DNA from: Henricia sp. BOLD:AAB3569
Lineage: Eukaryota; Echinodermata; Asteroidea; Spinulosida; Echinasteridae
Length of the DNA stretch: 64,000 nt
Reading direction: 5' to 3'
Assembly (NCBI GenBank): GCA_037783545.1
Contig: JBBELK010000112.1
Location: forward strand, 372,001-436,000
Shown: positions 45,801 to 49,289 of the stretch, one piece after another
Layout: every line of letters starts with the position of its first letter
Position numbering within the stretch: the first letter of the stretch is position 1
Position numbers and translations under genes: made by a program
Notes under the pieces: model-generated
What the model was told of the DNA's origin: nothing
What the model saw: the letters and a program-made list of their open reading frames with translations, nothing else
The model's database searches: none

Positions 45801-45978
45801 CCCACAGCCTGCCACCCACCCTTCCCCTCCACACACGCCTCCAGGGTCGTCACTTCGTCAGTCCCCGCCCCTCACGAATACTGCAGACTCCAACGACAGG
45901 GATGACGAAAGCTCACTGGGTCATGTGACTAGGATCTCGATGCACGCAGCGTTGCAGGAGGAAGTCCTTTCGAGTTGA
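9584..45978 (+). CDS. Coiled-coil / Ser-Pro-rich protein, 16 exons (5' incomplete); CCDC162-like, tentative
   Basis: Exons 9584-9824, 12111-12171, 12784-12893, 13432-13539, 14376-14425, 15483-15646, 16347-16394, 18562-18775, 18903-19026, 19765-19841, 36592-36734, 38230-38401, 41444-41688, 44275-44414, 45056-45274 and 45797-45978 all have AG/GT borders. They keep phase throughout and total 2298 nt: 765 codons plus TGA. The first exon starts in phase 0 without a convincing start, so the N-terminus lies upstream. The first half (to about residue 450) is helical and charged, with coiled-coil stretches (YEKYRAQLEQKKAEIVERR; LEQQKNDYEDKLK; VYALLERMEALQSL; RLRLAHMLMDALRRVEEE). The second half is disordered, rich in Ser, Pro and Thr. 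There is no signal peptide or membrane segment, so it is probably cytoplasmic or cytoskeletal. The CCDC162 family is my best guess from general resemblance only. Introns 10 (16.7 kb) and 13 are packed with transposons. Confidence 0.92.
10035..10159. mobile_element. 125-bp MITE
   Basis: Ends gggctgtgttcca and tggaacgcagccc are inverted copies with one mismatch. No coding capacity. Confidence 0.6.
10205..11580 (+). mobile_element. SINE tail split by the insertion above
   Basis: The left piece (gatggactggcatcccatcc, 10211-10230) and the right piece (ctagtcactccatgccact through cggccgtatgagcc, 11500-11550) are consecutive parts of the SINE seen whole near 57830-58110. Confidence 0.65.
10239..11477. 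mobile_element. TIR element inserted into a SINE, 5-bp target duplication
   Basis: Ends CAGCGTTCG and CGAACGCTG are flanked by aggag on both sides (10234-10238 and 11478-11482). Removing 10239-11482 restores a SINE tail (gactggcatcccat...gtcactccatg) that matches the intact copy at 58000-58080, so the borders are firm. Subterminal ggtccgttggcc/ggccagttgg words are also inverted. The interior at 10540-10990 is CpG-rich and holds an open frame at 10702-11001 that I do not recognise. The superfamily is uncertain: CAG ends suggest hAT, but a 5-bp duplication is short for hAT. Confidence 0.7.
12111..12171 (+). CDS. Exon 2 of the coiled-coil gene
   Basis: 61 nt between ctgttatag and gtaagat, phase 1 in and 2 out. 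Encodes VGKMDAATSPIAFSVSSKTS. Confidence 0.85.
12595..12740 (+). repeat. SINE-associated repeat, copy 1
   Basis: About 145 bp (gaggaaacgatgaaaagctg ... ttctttcacatgaagctgcc) that recur diverged at 44610-44770 in the same orientation and at 40935-41115 inverted. The 40.9-kb copy sits beside a tRNA-like head, suggesting the body of a SINE. Confidence 0.5.
12784..12893 (+). CDS. Exon 3 of the coiled-coil gene
   Basis: 110 nt, acceptor tttggcag|gcac, donor aaag|gtataa. Encodes HSMKSITDHPVMDDYLRVYS and then MDFKESLVTALKDK. Confidence 0.9.
13045..13095. repeat. Fragment of the TGGGTC MITE family
   Basis: tagggtcgttccacgaagtt followed by gtgtgacatttc resembles the ends of the elements at 15849-16107 and 31600-31793. 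Only one end is present. Confidence 0.35.
13432..13539 (+). CDS. Exon 4 of the coiled-coil gene
   Basis: 108 nt, acceptor ccaaatag|acc, donor gct|gtaagt, phase 1 to 1. Encodes DLLTAAERLSDIDQLTFDHN, then NIQNQMYEMTTNIMS. Confidence 0.92.
13640..14000 (+). repeat. Dispersed repeat, copy A
   Basis: About 350 bp from the GC-rich head (cctggtcagggcg...cacacacaaactgcacgctc) through aaaacgacaagctaatttt to gattaaaagtaggtttg. They recur in the same orientation inside the MITE at 14930-15265. Copy A lacks that MITE's terminal repeats. Downstream, 13930-14210 holds a second local duplication (gccattatcagcgccca/taaacttatgtttaagac words). Confidence 0.7.
14376..14425 (+). CDS. Exon 5 of the coiled-coil gene
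   Basis: 50-nt exon between ctgtttcag and gtaagt. Encodes FLKEAANVINSYLFNDL, with phase 0 at its end. Confidence 0.85.
14855..15458. mobile_element. 604-bp MITE with TA duplication, ending next to exon 6
   Basis: Perfect inverted ends GACCGATCCAGTAAGCTCCGC at 14855 and 15458, each bordered by TA (mariner-like). The interior holds copy B of the dispersed repeat (14930-15265). The right end lies 24 bp before exon 6. Confidence 0.85.
15483..15646 (+). CDS. Exon 6 of the coiled-coil gene
   Basis: 164 nt, acceptor acccaacag|gaa, donor cct|gtaaga. Encodes EPAVSSLVITQGETLSLTRE, then an acidic stretch ending LGKNYENL. The intron side of the acceptor is supplied almost entirely by the adjacent MITE. 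Confidence 0.9.
15849..16107. mobile_element. 259-bp MITE, TGGGTC family
   Basis: Ends TGGGTCATTCTATAAATTTG and the exact inverse, with TA on both sides (15847-15848, 16108-16109). The subterminal gtaacaggg/cctgttac blocks are also inverted. A truncated relative is at 31600-31793. Confidence 0.85.
16347..16394 (+). CDS. Exon 7 of the coiled-coil gene
   Basis: 48 nt, acceptor tcttatag|aaa, donor aaa|gtaagt. Encodes KLILEQQKNDYEDKL, a coiled-coil heptad stretch. Confidence 0.88.
16453..17025. mobile_element. Possible TTAA-flanked MITE
   Basis: TTAA at 16449 and 17026 bracket short inverted ends AAGGGCC/GGCCCTT. Only about 7 bp pair, so this is weak. Confidence 0.35.
17030..18066. other. Intron 7: simple repeats and a SINE
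   Basis: An (AAAT)n run lies at 17320-17342, and there is a tRNA-like SINE head on the minus strand at 17925-17995. Nothing else is recognised. Confidence 0.5.
17925..17995 (-). mobile_element. tRNA-derived SINE head
   Basis: The minus strand reads an A-box-like tagtgtaatagataaagtgc and, 33 bp on, a B-box-like gtttgattcc. It has no intact cloverleaf, so it is called a SINE and not a tRNA gene. Confidence 0.5.
18067..18524. mobile_element. 458-bp MITE ending 37 bp before exon 8
   Basis: Inverted ends AAAGGGGCTGTGTCA / TGACACAGCCCCTTT. The interior has paired gcgcatgcgc and cgcatgggc words. Non-coding. The right end adjoins the pyrimidine tract of exon 8. Confidence 0.75.
18562..18775 (+). 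CDS. Exon 8 of the coiled-coil gene
   Basis: 214 nt, acceptor ctctcaaaaag|c, donor aag|gtgaga. Encodes NNNAVMMMELQDAIQELQHE, a Gly/Ser linker, and SERNQKALKRAVNAHK. The acceptor was chosen because only this AG keeps phase 2; the next one (aatgcag) breaks the frame. Confidence 0.88.
18903..19026 (+). CDS. Exon 9 of the coiled-coil gene
   Basis: 124 nt, acceptor tgttccag|ttg, donor gaag|gtatga. Encodes LDQHHYSEVVQAMDQYTILP then GKRFVHLAKKYTHHMHMKQI, the most domain-like part of the protein. Confidence 0.92.
19027..19764. other. Intron 9, nothing recognised
   Basis: 740 bp with no terminal repeats, RNA-like folds or long frames that I can support. Confidence 0.5.
19765..19841 (+). CDS. Exon 10 of the coiled-coil gene
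   Basis: 77 nt, acceptor tgtgcag|aga, donor ctg|gttagt (slightly weak). Encodes ENVKQSNCLDEEVYALLERM followed by EALQSL. Confidence 0.9.
20057..21598 (+). repeat. Perfect 771-bp tandem duplication
   Basis: 20057-20827 and 20828-21598 read the same base for base as far as I can compare. Each unit begins at the left end of a TA-flanked MITE, followed by 483 bp of other sequence. Only ata is shared at the outer junction. Confidence 0.9.
20060..20343. mobile_element. 284-bp TA-flanked MITE (first copy)
   Basis: Ends GACCTTTATTGTGGTGCG and, inverted, GACCTTTATCACGGTGCG, with TA on both sides. Its duplicate is at 20831-21114. The interior is GC-rich (gtgcgtgtctgtgcgatagc). Confidence 0.8.
21615..22140 (-). 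mobile_element. PIF/Harbinger remnant with transposase fragment
   Basis: The terminal motif ttcacaaagaccacgctatt at 21622 recurs inverted near 21785-21808 and, diverged, near 22100-22135. Between these, the minus strand at 21800-21945 reads KRFRMAQHVILEVIDLIQNN then AIPANLQVLCARRYYAS. This is the conserved N-terminal helix block of Harbinger-type DDE transposases (HARBI1-like). The catalytic half is absent, so this is a decayed fragment. Confidence 0.6.
22160..23110 (-). pseudogene. Tyrosine-recombinase retroelement (DIRS/Ngaro-like) remnant
   Basis: Minus-strand pieces in order. An N-terminal retroelement stretch near 23060-22900 reads PDPDYFTAGGHHGNM and AVKQWLQQRVDLYDFF. After a large internal deletion come SLRIWDTRKITQTNDWEF (near 22680), NGYLFRPASP (near 22490), a stop, then NKPFVGNAPSKRMKLDF, and a recombinase tail LGATEQQVMDHCRWATLC followed by RHYTSE (22330-22240). 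The last part fits the C-terminal GxW...Y segment of tyrosine recombinases. The HxxR box is degraded. It is unrelated in detail to the DIRS copy at 1486-6372. Confidence 0.55.
23111..23880. other. Intron 10 segment, nothing recognised
   Basis: AT-rich. It ends in ctgaaagggttaa just before the stop of the hAT gene on the other strand and may be that gene's 3' region. Confidence 0.4.
26032..26409 (+). CDS. Unrecognised Cys/His-containing ORF in the foldback element
   Basis: 125 codons. Between residues about 20 and 85 it has spaced Cys residues, a CxxxxxC pair with TRH after it (SSCVVVHVCFTRH), FSFLLPRER, a Trp (NTWELHP) and later TDRCECRSF. That order loosely recalls a THAP zinc finger, but the spacing is not a clean match. 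It could be a non-coding frame. Confidence 0.25.
   Translation: MVFFEELCWSKKPEIISPSSCVVVHVCFTRHYEQKRAERFSFLLPRERQMSRSFYNLYGRCSNTWELHPQGTVPCTYTDRCECRSFRDKTTRRNAPVFTSKELHCEPQFHRFFTKQVIVDCCHIT
26744..26800 (+). repeat. G-run, G-quadruplex-capable
   Basis: More than eight runs of four or more G in 57 bases, separated by single A, C or T. Confidence 0.8.
27843..28278. mobile_element. MITE with ATGCATAGTTCC ends, copy 1
   Basis: Ends aatgcatagttccgag and, inverted, cggaactatgcatt. It lies inside the hAT gene. A second copy, inverted and longer, is at 48745-49283. Both carry a start codon (27924 here), an open frame and a CCAAT-type ccaatcacaa block on the opposite strand near the other end. Confidence 0.75.
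28510..29440. other. Probable intron of the hAT gene, nothing else recognised
   Basis: AT-rich DNA between the N-terminal exon and the core fragments of the antisense hAT gene. I see no coding similarity. Confidence 0.4.
30860..31310 (-). pseudogene. Retroviral-type integrase fragment of an LTR-like element (weak)
   Basis: The minus strand near 31290-31190 reads LFIRHLKNAKSNAQSNGAIE then KSNAVIKNTFQNAI. This resembles the integrase-core PQSNGxxER...K segment. About 100 bp on, TSLVGKRPRGMSV could be the SPAELLxGRxxR region. Stops intervene, and no LTRs, protease or RT are seen nearby. A longer open frame follows to 30860 with no recognised domain. Confidence 0.4.
31600..31793. mobile_element. 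Truncated TGGGTC-family MITE
   Basis: It ends ggggacactaaaatgtcaca...cctaatttatagaaagaccca. This matches, in inverted orientation, the left half of the element at 15849-16107, including agtacaattcat and caggtgtaac. The other end is missing. Confidence 0.65.
31800..33390. other. Intron 10 segment with degraded mariner-like remains at most
   Basis: Short open frames occur on both strands, none convincing. The right part may belong to the transposase fragment at 33395-33640. Confidence 0.35.
33395..33645 (-). pseudogene. Mariner/IS630-type transposase C-terminal fragment
   Basis: The minus strand reads WAQDGAPAHRRVIIKDRLRE, then in shifted frames HDVEWQPKSLE and TSPPRDINDLRTRIVAKVDA. QDGAPAH with the following WPP-like and PRDI-DL blocks is the standard order around the second and third catalytic acids of mariner-like transposases. 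The LTPCDFFLWG segment is lost. Two or more frameshifts. Confidence 0.65.
33680..34115. repeat. gattcc-rich array, possible hAT-type MITE
   Basis: attccgatt/ggaatcga words are frequent at 33680-33830 and inverted at 34050-34115, with unrelated sequence between. No clean ends or target duplication found. Confidence 0.35.
34735..34860. repeat. gagtca array, half of a hAT MITE related to 720-1144
   Basis: cgtgacttgtgagtcaagag, gactcaagtcgattccgagt and tgtgactcaagtccgatt closely match the right half of the 720-1144 element. The left half is not found. Confidence 0.6.
35025..36325 (-). mobile_element. CR1/L2-type LINE, 5'-truncated
   Basis: Minus-strand reverse transcriptase: VALVMLDFSAAFETIDHDIL (first catalytic Asp), FKSYLSGRTQTVTI, a damaged turn (GVPCVAPLSD, where the usual QGSVLGP block is deleted), then IIYAADTQLYVVF, where the usual YADD has become YAAD. 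These are followed by LKLNEEKTEVLHF, LGMVFDSDL and LAHAFITSRIDNCNSLLFGL. After a frame break the tail AFSIAAPSLWNNLPAPLR is typical of CR1/L2 elements. The 3' end carries cgctttataagtatc and an (ATT)n tail at 35028-35045. The loss of the second Asp and the deletion make it inactive. Confidence 0.9.
36592..36734 (+). CDS. Exon 11 of the coiled-coil gene
   Basis: 143 nt, acceptor ctgtgcag|aga, donor gaag|gtaatc. Encodes RAQRWGEQMDGLASERLRLA then HMLMDALRRVEEESGIFMIK. It follows the 16.7-kb intron. Its 3' two thirds were copied into the next intron. Confidence 0.93.
36788..37175 (+). pseudogene. Three decayed copies of the exon 11 3' end
   Basis: Units start near 36788, 36942 and 37096. Each repeats the part of exon 11 from gcacatgctgatgg through atcatggaaagg plus the (aatc)n intron start. 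Copy 1 still reads LVHLLMEALRRVEEGSGIFM, and copy 2 is open through ALCRVEEESGVF and keeps a GT donor. Copy 3 has a stop (atgatttaaccc). None has an acceptor. Confidence 0.85.
37430..37600 (+). repeat. Direct repeat shared with the MITE at 37730
   Basis: aagtcaatttctccagagtc ... gaccagctctgccctaatag ... ctgcccccaaggca matches 37845-37980 in the same orientation. Confidence 0.6.
37730..38027. mobile_element. TTAA-flanked MITE
   Basis: Ends TTAACCACTTCGC and GCGAAGTGGTTAA, with TTAA as the probable duplicated target, as in piggyBac-type transposition. Non-coding. Confidence 0.7.
38230..38401 (+). CDS. Exon 12 of the coiled-coil gene
   Basis: 172 nt, acceptor ttctctcag|gaa, donor acacag|gtaaaa. 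Encodes NQIPYYQHRRISDNYHPKPF then a Pro/His-rich linker ending SALTRPQTQ. The disordered tail starts here. Confidence 0.92.
38545..38820 (-). mobile_element. LINE 3' fragment with internal deletion
   Basis: The minus strand reads VPHITIGDTEIPVVSKARNL joined directly to LPQFKKGLKTPFQ. In related CR1/L2 elements these are about 150 residues apart, so a deletion fused them. The 3' end has gcgcattataaattgtcatg and an (ATT)n tail. Confidence 0.7.
38939..39071. mobile_element. 133-bp TTAA-flanked MITE
   Basis: Near-perfect inverted ends AGGCACAGGCTCGTCAGCAA, with TTAA at 38935 and 39072. Diverged relatives occur near 52808-52950 and 53215-53275. Confidence 0.8.
39253..40565 (+). mobile_element. 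PIF/Harbinger element with decayed Myb-like gene
   Basis: Ends AGGGTACGTTCAGACGAGGC and, inverted, AGGGTACGTTCAGACGGAGG, each flanked by tat (39250-39252, 40566-40568). A 3-bp TA-rich duplication and GGG-start ends fit Harbinger. The interior carries the Myb/SANT-like protein these elements encode alongside the transposase. No transposase remains. A gcgtaacttattc/gaataagttacgcc palindrome lies at 39341-39380. Confidence 0.8.
39572..39822 (+). pseudogene. Harbinger Myb/SANT-like DNA-binding protein, frameshifted
   Basis: Starts at an ATG (MAAEKSTQIRGSNWQSREIL, then ALINIWEEEFRHAAP). It continues in a second frame, GDDPFMKKTMQYWK, and in a third, IASRMAEMHFGYPPRTTLQI then KNKIKGLKR. The spaced Trp residues and the KNKIKGLKR end are the usual trihelix/Myb-like layout. 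Two indels break it. Confidence 0.65.
40605..40920 (+). mobile_element. Two tRNA-derived SINE heads
   Basis: catagctcagctggtaaagc (A box) with aggtttgaatcatg (B box) at 40620-40683. A second, more diverged head is catagctcagctagtagagc at 40853. Both are followed by tttttctctcat...ttatgtttg bodies. Cloverleaf pairing is poor, so these are not called tRNA genes. Confidence 0.6.
40935..41115 (-). repeat. SINE-associated repeat, inverted copy
   Basis: Reverse complement of the repeat at 12595-12740 and 44610-44770 (cacatgagaaa, gctggtcctatggttatact, caagaaattgtgcaaaatcc). Confidence 0.5.
41444..41688 (+). CDS. Exon 13 of the coiled-coil gene
   Basis: 245 nt, acceptor cttaaacag|gag, donor tcag|gtaagt. 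Encodes a low-complexity Pro/Gln/Ser region ending TTPRMLELDVNRMMIGQNTV. Confidence 0.92.
42027..42385. mobile_element. TTAA-flanked MITE, first of an inverted pair
   Basis: Ends AGGAGCGTGACCAGA and, inverted, AGGAGTGTGACCAGA, with TTAA at 42023 and 42386. Confidence 0.8.
42390..42660. mobile_element. Inverted, truncated second copy sharing the same TTAA
   Basis: Starts AGGAGCGTGACCAGATCACA directly after the TTAA at 42386. It aligns with the reverse complement of the first copy (tatttccaatgatgttgtta versus tatttccgagaatatcgtcg, both followed by aaaatccacc). Its far end is missing. The joint forms a palindrome at about 42366-42412. Confidence 0.65.
42737..43698 (+). mobile_element. Nested TIR element with an ORF
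   Basis: Ends aatgttatgttggcgtaac and its exact inverse. Weaker pairing continues (ctaaaaatacggccgaccct versus aaaaatagggtaggtaggtc). The interior holds acatgtacatgtacat repeats and an ORF from 43353. Confidence 0.75.
43353..43694 (+). CDS. Unrecognised ORF in the nested element
   Basis: It starts in a good context (catcaacATGGCGCCC) and runs 113 codons. Up to residue about 85 it has normal protein composition (MAPGSEAYSVSIKGKCGSAV, IFDRLKRINLSQQLRLIAQS, and then CADDVKVGYTVLKIQSSKEE). It then meets an A-run at 43630-43648, reads poly-Lys, and continues into the terminal repeat. An AG (tttttcacag) lies 16 bp before the ATG. It could be a captured host exon or an element-encoded protein. I do not recognise the family. 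Confidence 0.45.
   Translation: MAPGSEAYSVSIKGKCGSAVIFDRLKRINLSQQLRLIAQSCADDVKVGYTVLKIQSSKEEAGPYKDVESDETASILSDFGFHFFMSFSLLGGKKKKKKNLTYLPYFWGPVTPT
44275..44414 (+). CDS. Exon 14 of the coiled-coil gene
   Basis: 140 nt, acceptor tgttgcag|tgc, donor acag|gtactg. Encodes SALTKPVPPSHDRLVNASNA then SVRSYMTIDRPSAISGQSTR. Basic and Ser-rich. Confidence 0.9.
44610..44770 (+). repeat. SINE-associated repeat, copy 3
   Basis: gagaaaacaatgaaaaactg ... ggttccctagctacactgca ... ttgttcacatgagg; see 12595-12740. Confidence 0.5.
45056..45274 (+). CDS. Exon 15 of the coiled-coil gene
   Basis: 219 nt, acceptor tctttcag|gaa, donor aagg|gtgaga. Encodes a Ser/Pro-rich segment, GTEGSHSSPTIPIMKAPNNS and then RAVSEGALSLSQPLLPPIWV. 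Confidence 0.92.
45797..45978 (+). CDS. Exon 16, C-terminus and stop
   Basis: Acceptor cacattag|aca. Encodes DTPQPATHPSPPHTPPGSSL and an acidic/Ser end, RISMHAALQEEVLSS, then TGA at 45976. Confidence 0.92.
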
Positions 45979-46045
45979 ATTTGGGTAAAATTGTACAACT
46001 CAGCTCATTTGTGCGTGTATCCTAACCCTCAAGAGTTGGTGTGTG

Positions 46046-46051
46046 AATAAA
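46046..46051 (+). terminator. Poly(A) signal AATAAA of the coiled-coil gene
   Basis: AATAAA 68 nt after the stop. A short 3' UTR is implied; no other strong signal is closer. Confidence 0.65.
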
Positions 46052-46111
46052 CCTTCACACAGATCACAATTGACCCCTGACCTCGTAGTAAACAGCAGAT
46101 GGCCAAGATTT

Positions 46112-46265
46112 CAGCAGCCGATTTCACGAAACCTTACGAACTGCGAACGCCAACTTTTCATTGCGTAAGTTATGCAACTTTTGTGCGATAACACACAAGC
46201 TATGGGGCCTATGCCATTTTCAAATGTTGCACAAGCTACGCACTTTTTCATGAAATTGGCTGCTG
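46112..46265. mobile_element. 154-bp MITE just past the 3' UTR
   Basis: Ends cagcagccgatttcacgaaa and, inverted, cagcagccaatttcatgaaa. The interior pairs gcgtaagtt/gcacaagctacgc. Confidence 0.75.
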
Positions 46266-46509
46266 GACTTTGTTAAGTCGTACCTAGGCACTATTTTCAG
46301 AGGGGTTCACTCACTGGGTCGCCTTGGCTGTCTCACACTTGGTGGGAAAAATATATGTTCCAATGGTTTGTGTGCAAAATTTACCCCACTAGGAAAATGA
46401 GCTTATAGCTGGCTGGGTGCCAATCCGTCTGCCACTGGTGGAGTTATGAATGACTCATAGATTACTGGCCATTACTGTTTTGTGTAAGGTGTCTTTGACC
46501 CCGTTCTCA

Positions 46510-46720
46510 CAAGAGAAATCGTTTTGTTCGACGAAGATTCGAAAATGATTTGACGAAGGGATTTCCTGATGTGAATTAACGCCCGCCTTTTCATTCGACG
46601 AAGATTAGAATCGTCTCATTCGACGAAGCAAAAGAGCTTCATTCGACAAAGAGATCGCTCCATTCAACGAAGCAAATTTGTAATGTGAACACTCCTTTTG
46701 TTCGACGAAGTGTGATTTGG
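46510..46720. repeat. Array of the word ttcgacgaag
   Basis: Six to eight copies of ttcgacgaag, exact or with one change (46538, 46600, 46619, 46640, 46662, 46702), irregularly spaced at roughly 20-60 bp. Flanked by ccccgttctcaca and aatgtgaaca, possibly degraded element ends. Confidence 0.7.
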
Positions 46721-47552
46721 CAGGTGTGATTGCAAAAGTGCGTCGTGCGTCAAGCATCTAGCAAGCATTTTTTTTGAAGCACCACGCATCAGACACCAGG
46801 GTTGTAGTCGAGTCCACGGCAATGATCGGCGAGTCTCATAGGACATGTATACATGTATGTCAGCGACAGTGCCACGAACATACATGATACTGTCTTCAGA
46901 GCTGGTAACACCAGAACAACACTGGCCGATCTTTGAGAATTGGGACTGTTTTTTTTTTTTGTACATTTTCAAATGTTAGCACTAAACGTTTGAGGTTACA
47001 AACCTAAAAGTAAAACATTTCATGCATACTCTTTTTTTTTAAACAAAGATTGCAGCGTTAATGTATACTTTTTGCAAATTTGTAGTTTTTTTCAATGAAC
47101 CCGTCCATTTAAACCATTGCATTCTCCGTCCGCTATTCTCCGTCCGCTAATTCCTTCGAATGTATTCTATGAAGTATTTTTTATATCATACAGTTTGATT
47201 ATATGTATGTATATTTATAAAGTTTTGTGTATGAAGTTTTTCCATGTACATACTGTGAAATATTTTATCCAGGATAATAGTGTTTAACAAAGTATTAAAT
47301 GTGTTTAATAAAACATTGTGAATATCGTCAGATTGCATTAAAGCCAGTCTACATGATTTGAAAACATTCATAATGTGCATAGCATTCTTTGGAGTGTTCG
47401 ATTAAAACGTTCACACTGTCCATTACCAGGCGGGTCATATTAACTTTTTCTGAAATTTGATGGAGATGCTGAAAGAGTAAATTGTTTGTTTAAATTCCTT
47501 GCACTGATTATGGAGATGTGAAAACCCGAATGTTAAGATGAAGTCATTAAAC

Positions 47553-48055
47553 CCTCGGTCAGACGGGATGGTACCATTTCTGGATCGTGCGACTGGTCGT
47601 GATTTGGCCAAGTTACGACCAATCGGCAATGTTTGCTATTGATCGTATGTTTGATCGTGCAATCACCAACTATTGGAGAAGATGGATTGCGAGACTAGAT
47701 CAATCATACAACCAATTGCAACTGGTCGCACTACCAATTTATTGTAAGGTTGTACAACAGGTGGTACCTTCAAAGGTCTGGTGGCACAAGTTGCACGACC
47801 AGTGGCCGTTACTGCTTGACCCACGATCATGCACGACTGGGGGTAAGACCTGTCTGTGATTTGGAATTGCAGGTCACAAGTTTTTAACATAACTATATAT
47901 CAACCTTGCTGCGACTGATTTTGCTCTGGCGATCACTCACGACCTCTGCGACATGTCGCACCTTCTTTCTATGATTTGCCTGCGATTCCAACATTTTTCA
48001 GTCAATTAGGTCGTAACCTGGTCACAGGTCTGGTACGTGTGACTGGGGCTTAAAG
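47553..48055. mobile_element. Possible diverged TIR element
   Basis: taaaccctcggtcagacggg at the left and gtgtgactggggcttaa at the right are plausible inverted ends. The interior is full of cgactggtcg/gcgaccag words in both orientations. No coding frame. Confidence 0.4.
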
Positions 48056-48209
48056 ATTCAGTCCGCTTAGGTTTTTCGTGTTCTCGTTAATAATATTATG
48101 CTTAGTACAATCAAAACCTGCCATAAGGCCACCTTGATAAAGAGGCCACCTGTTTTTAGTCCCAAATGGCATGTGTATCATGCTAAGCAACCTCTATAAA
48201 GTGGCGACC

Positions 48210-48275
48210 TGTTTATAGTGGCCAGTTTTTTACGGTCCCGATCGGGACCGTAAAAAGCGAGCGTGGCCACTATAG
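48210..48275. repeat. Long palindrome, cruciform-capable
   Basis: ttacggtcccgatcgggaccgtaa lies at the centre of a perfect 30-bp palindrome, extended by tatagtggcca/tggccactata arms. Confidence 0.85.
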
Positions 48276-48419
48276 ACAAGTTTTACTCTACCTTGATCTC
48301 AATCCTAGATGTGTAGATGGCATTTTTGTGGGTGAAATCTGTTGATTTTGTTGGGTGGTGAATTAAAGCACAGTGGCTGCCATGTTGCTTGGACTCTGCT
48401 TTTGCCAGATATGTCCAAT

Positions 48420-48588
48420 AGACTGCCGAAGTGAATACGTCACCTTTTGTTGGTTGCCTAGGCAATTGGATCTAAACTAAAAATCACTCAACCGTGTCCC
48501 AGTGCTTTTCCAATGGTACTTTTCCCGACGGCCATGATAGTTTAGATCCAATTGCCATGGCAACGTACGTCACACTTCGGCTGTCTAT
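48420..48588. mobile_element. TA-flanked MITE
   Basis: Ends caatagactgccgaagtg and, inverted, caatagacagccgaagtg. The interior arms attggatctaaact also pair. TA is the likely target. Confidence 0.8.
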
Positions 48589-48744
48589 TGTTAAAAAAGC
48601 AATGTAGGGTCCAAGTTACTTACACTACCTCTGAGCATAGTTTTGCTAAAATCCAAATTTAAATACATGTACTTCACATTGCAATGAGATTGTTGAAGTG
48701 AATCATGGCCTAGGTCCTTTTCCATTGTCTCTGACAAACGCGTA

Positions 48745-49283
48745 ATGCATAGTTCCAACCCGTCATTCAAGCCGAACCCACGTTGAACATTTATGACCAA
48801 TCACAACAGAGCTACGCAGACAGCGCCCACATATGTCATAGTGCATTTGCTCAAACAAAATCACATGCTTGTAAGTAGTGCTCAGCCGTACTGCTTGCAT
48901 ACGGTGGCCGAGTAATTTTGGTTTTAATGTCGGGCGATTCGCTGTGTAAAGGTAAGAAAGCGCGTATTATGAATATACAGGCATGCAACTTTTCAGCTGA
49001 TTTCTTCTTTTTTGTTTCCTCATCCGTCCCATTGAAAAACAGTGTACAAAGTTGAAGATGACACAGTTGCATGCCTGAATATATGGCATCCCTGTTTTAC
49101 TGGTCCTTTACTCGGTGTGTGGTAAATTAAAATAACTGTCGACCCTAAAAATCTTCGAGTATTCTCCAATGAATCTTTGCTTTTCATGCCAGTCCTCATT
49201 GCTTCGTGCATTATTTGTCGCCATTTTTGCGATGGCTTGTGAGGCACAGTGACTAATTGGGCAATCTCGGAACTACGCATTTA
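48745..49283. mobile_element. MITE with ATGCATAGTTCC ends, copy 2 (inverted relative to copy 1)
   Basis: Ends aatgcatagttcc and, inverted, aaatgcgtagttccgag. It shares most of the interior with 27843-28278. It has about 110 extra bases (48975-49085) flanked by the inverted words aggcatgcaact/gttgcatgcct, a smaller nested hairpin. On the minus strand an ATG at 49224 opens the frame MATNNARSNEDWHEKQRF. Confidence 0.8.
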
Positions 49284-49289
49284 AAAGGA

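Noticed and set aside
46515..46715. CRISPR-like array
   Set aside because: Repeats are 10 bp with irregular spacing, in animal DNA; no CRISPR logic applies.
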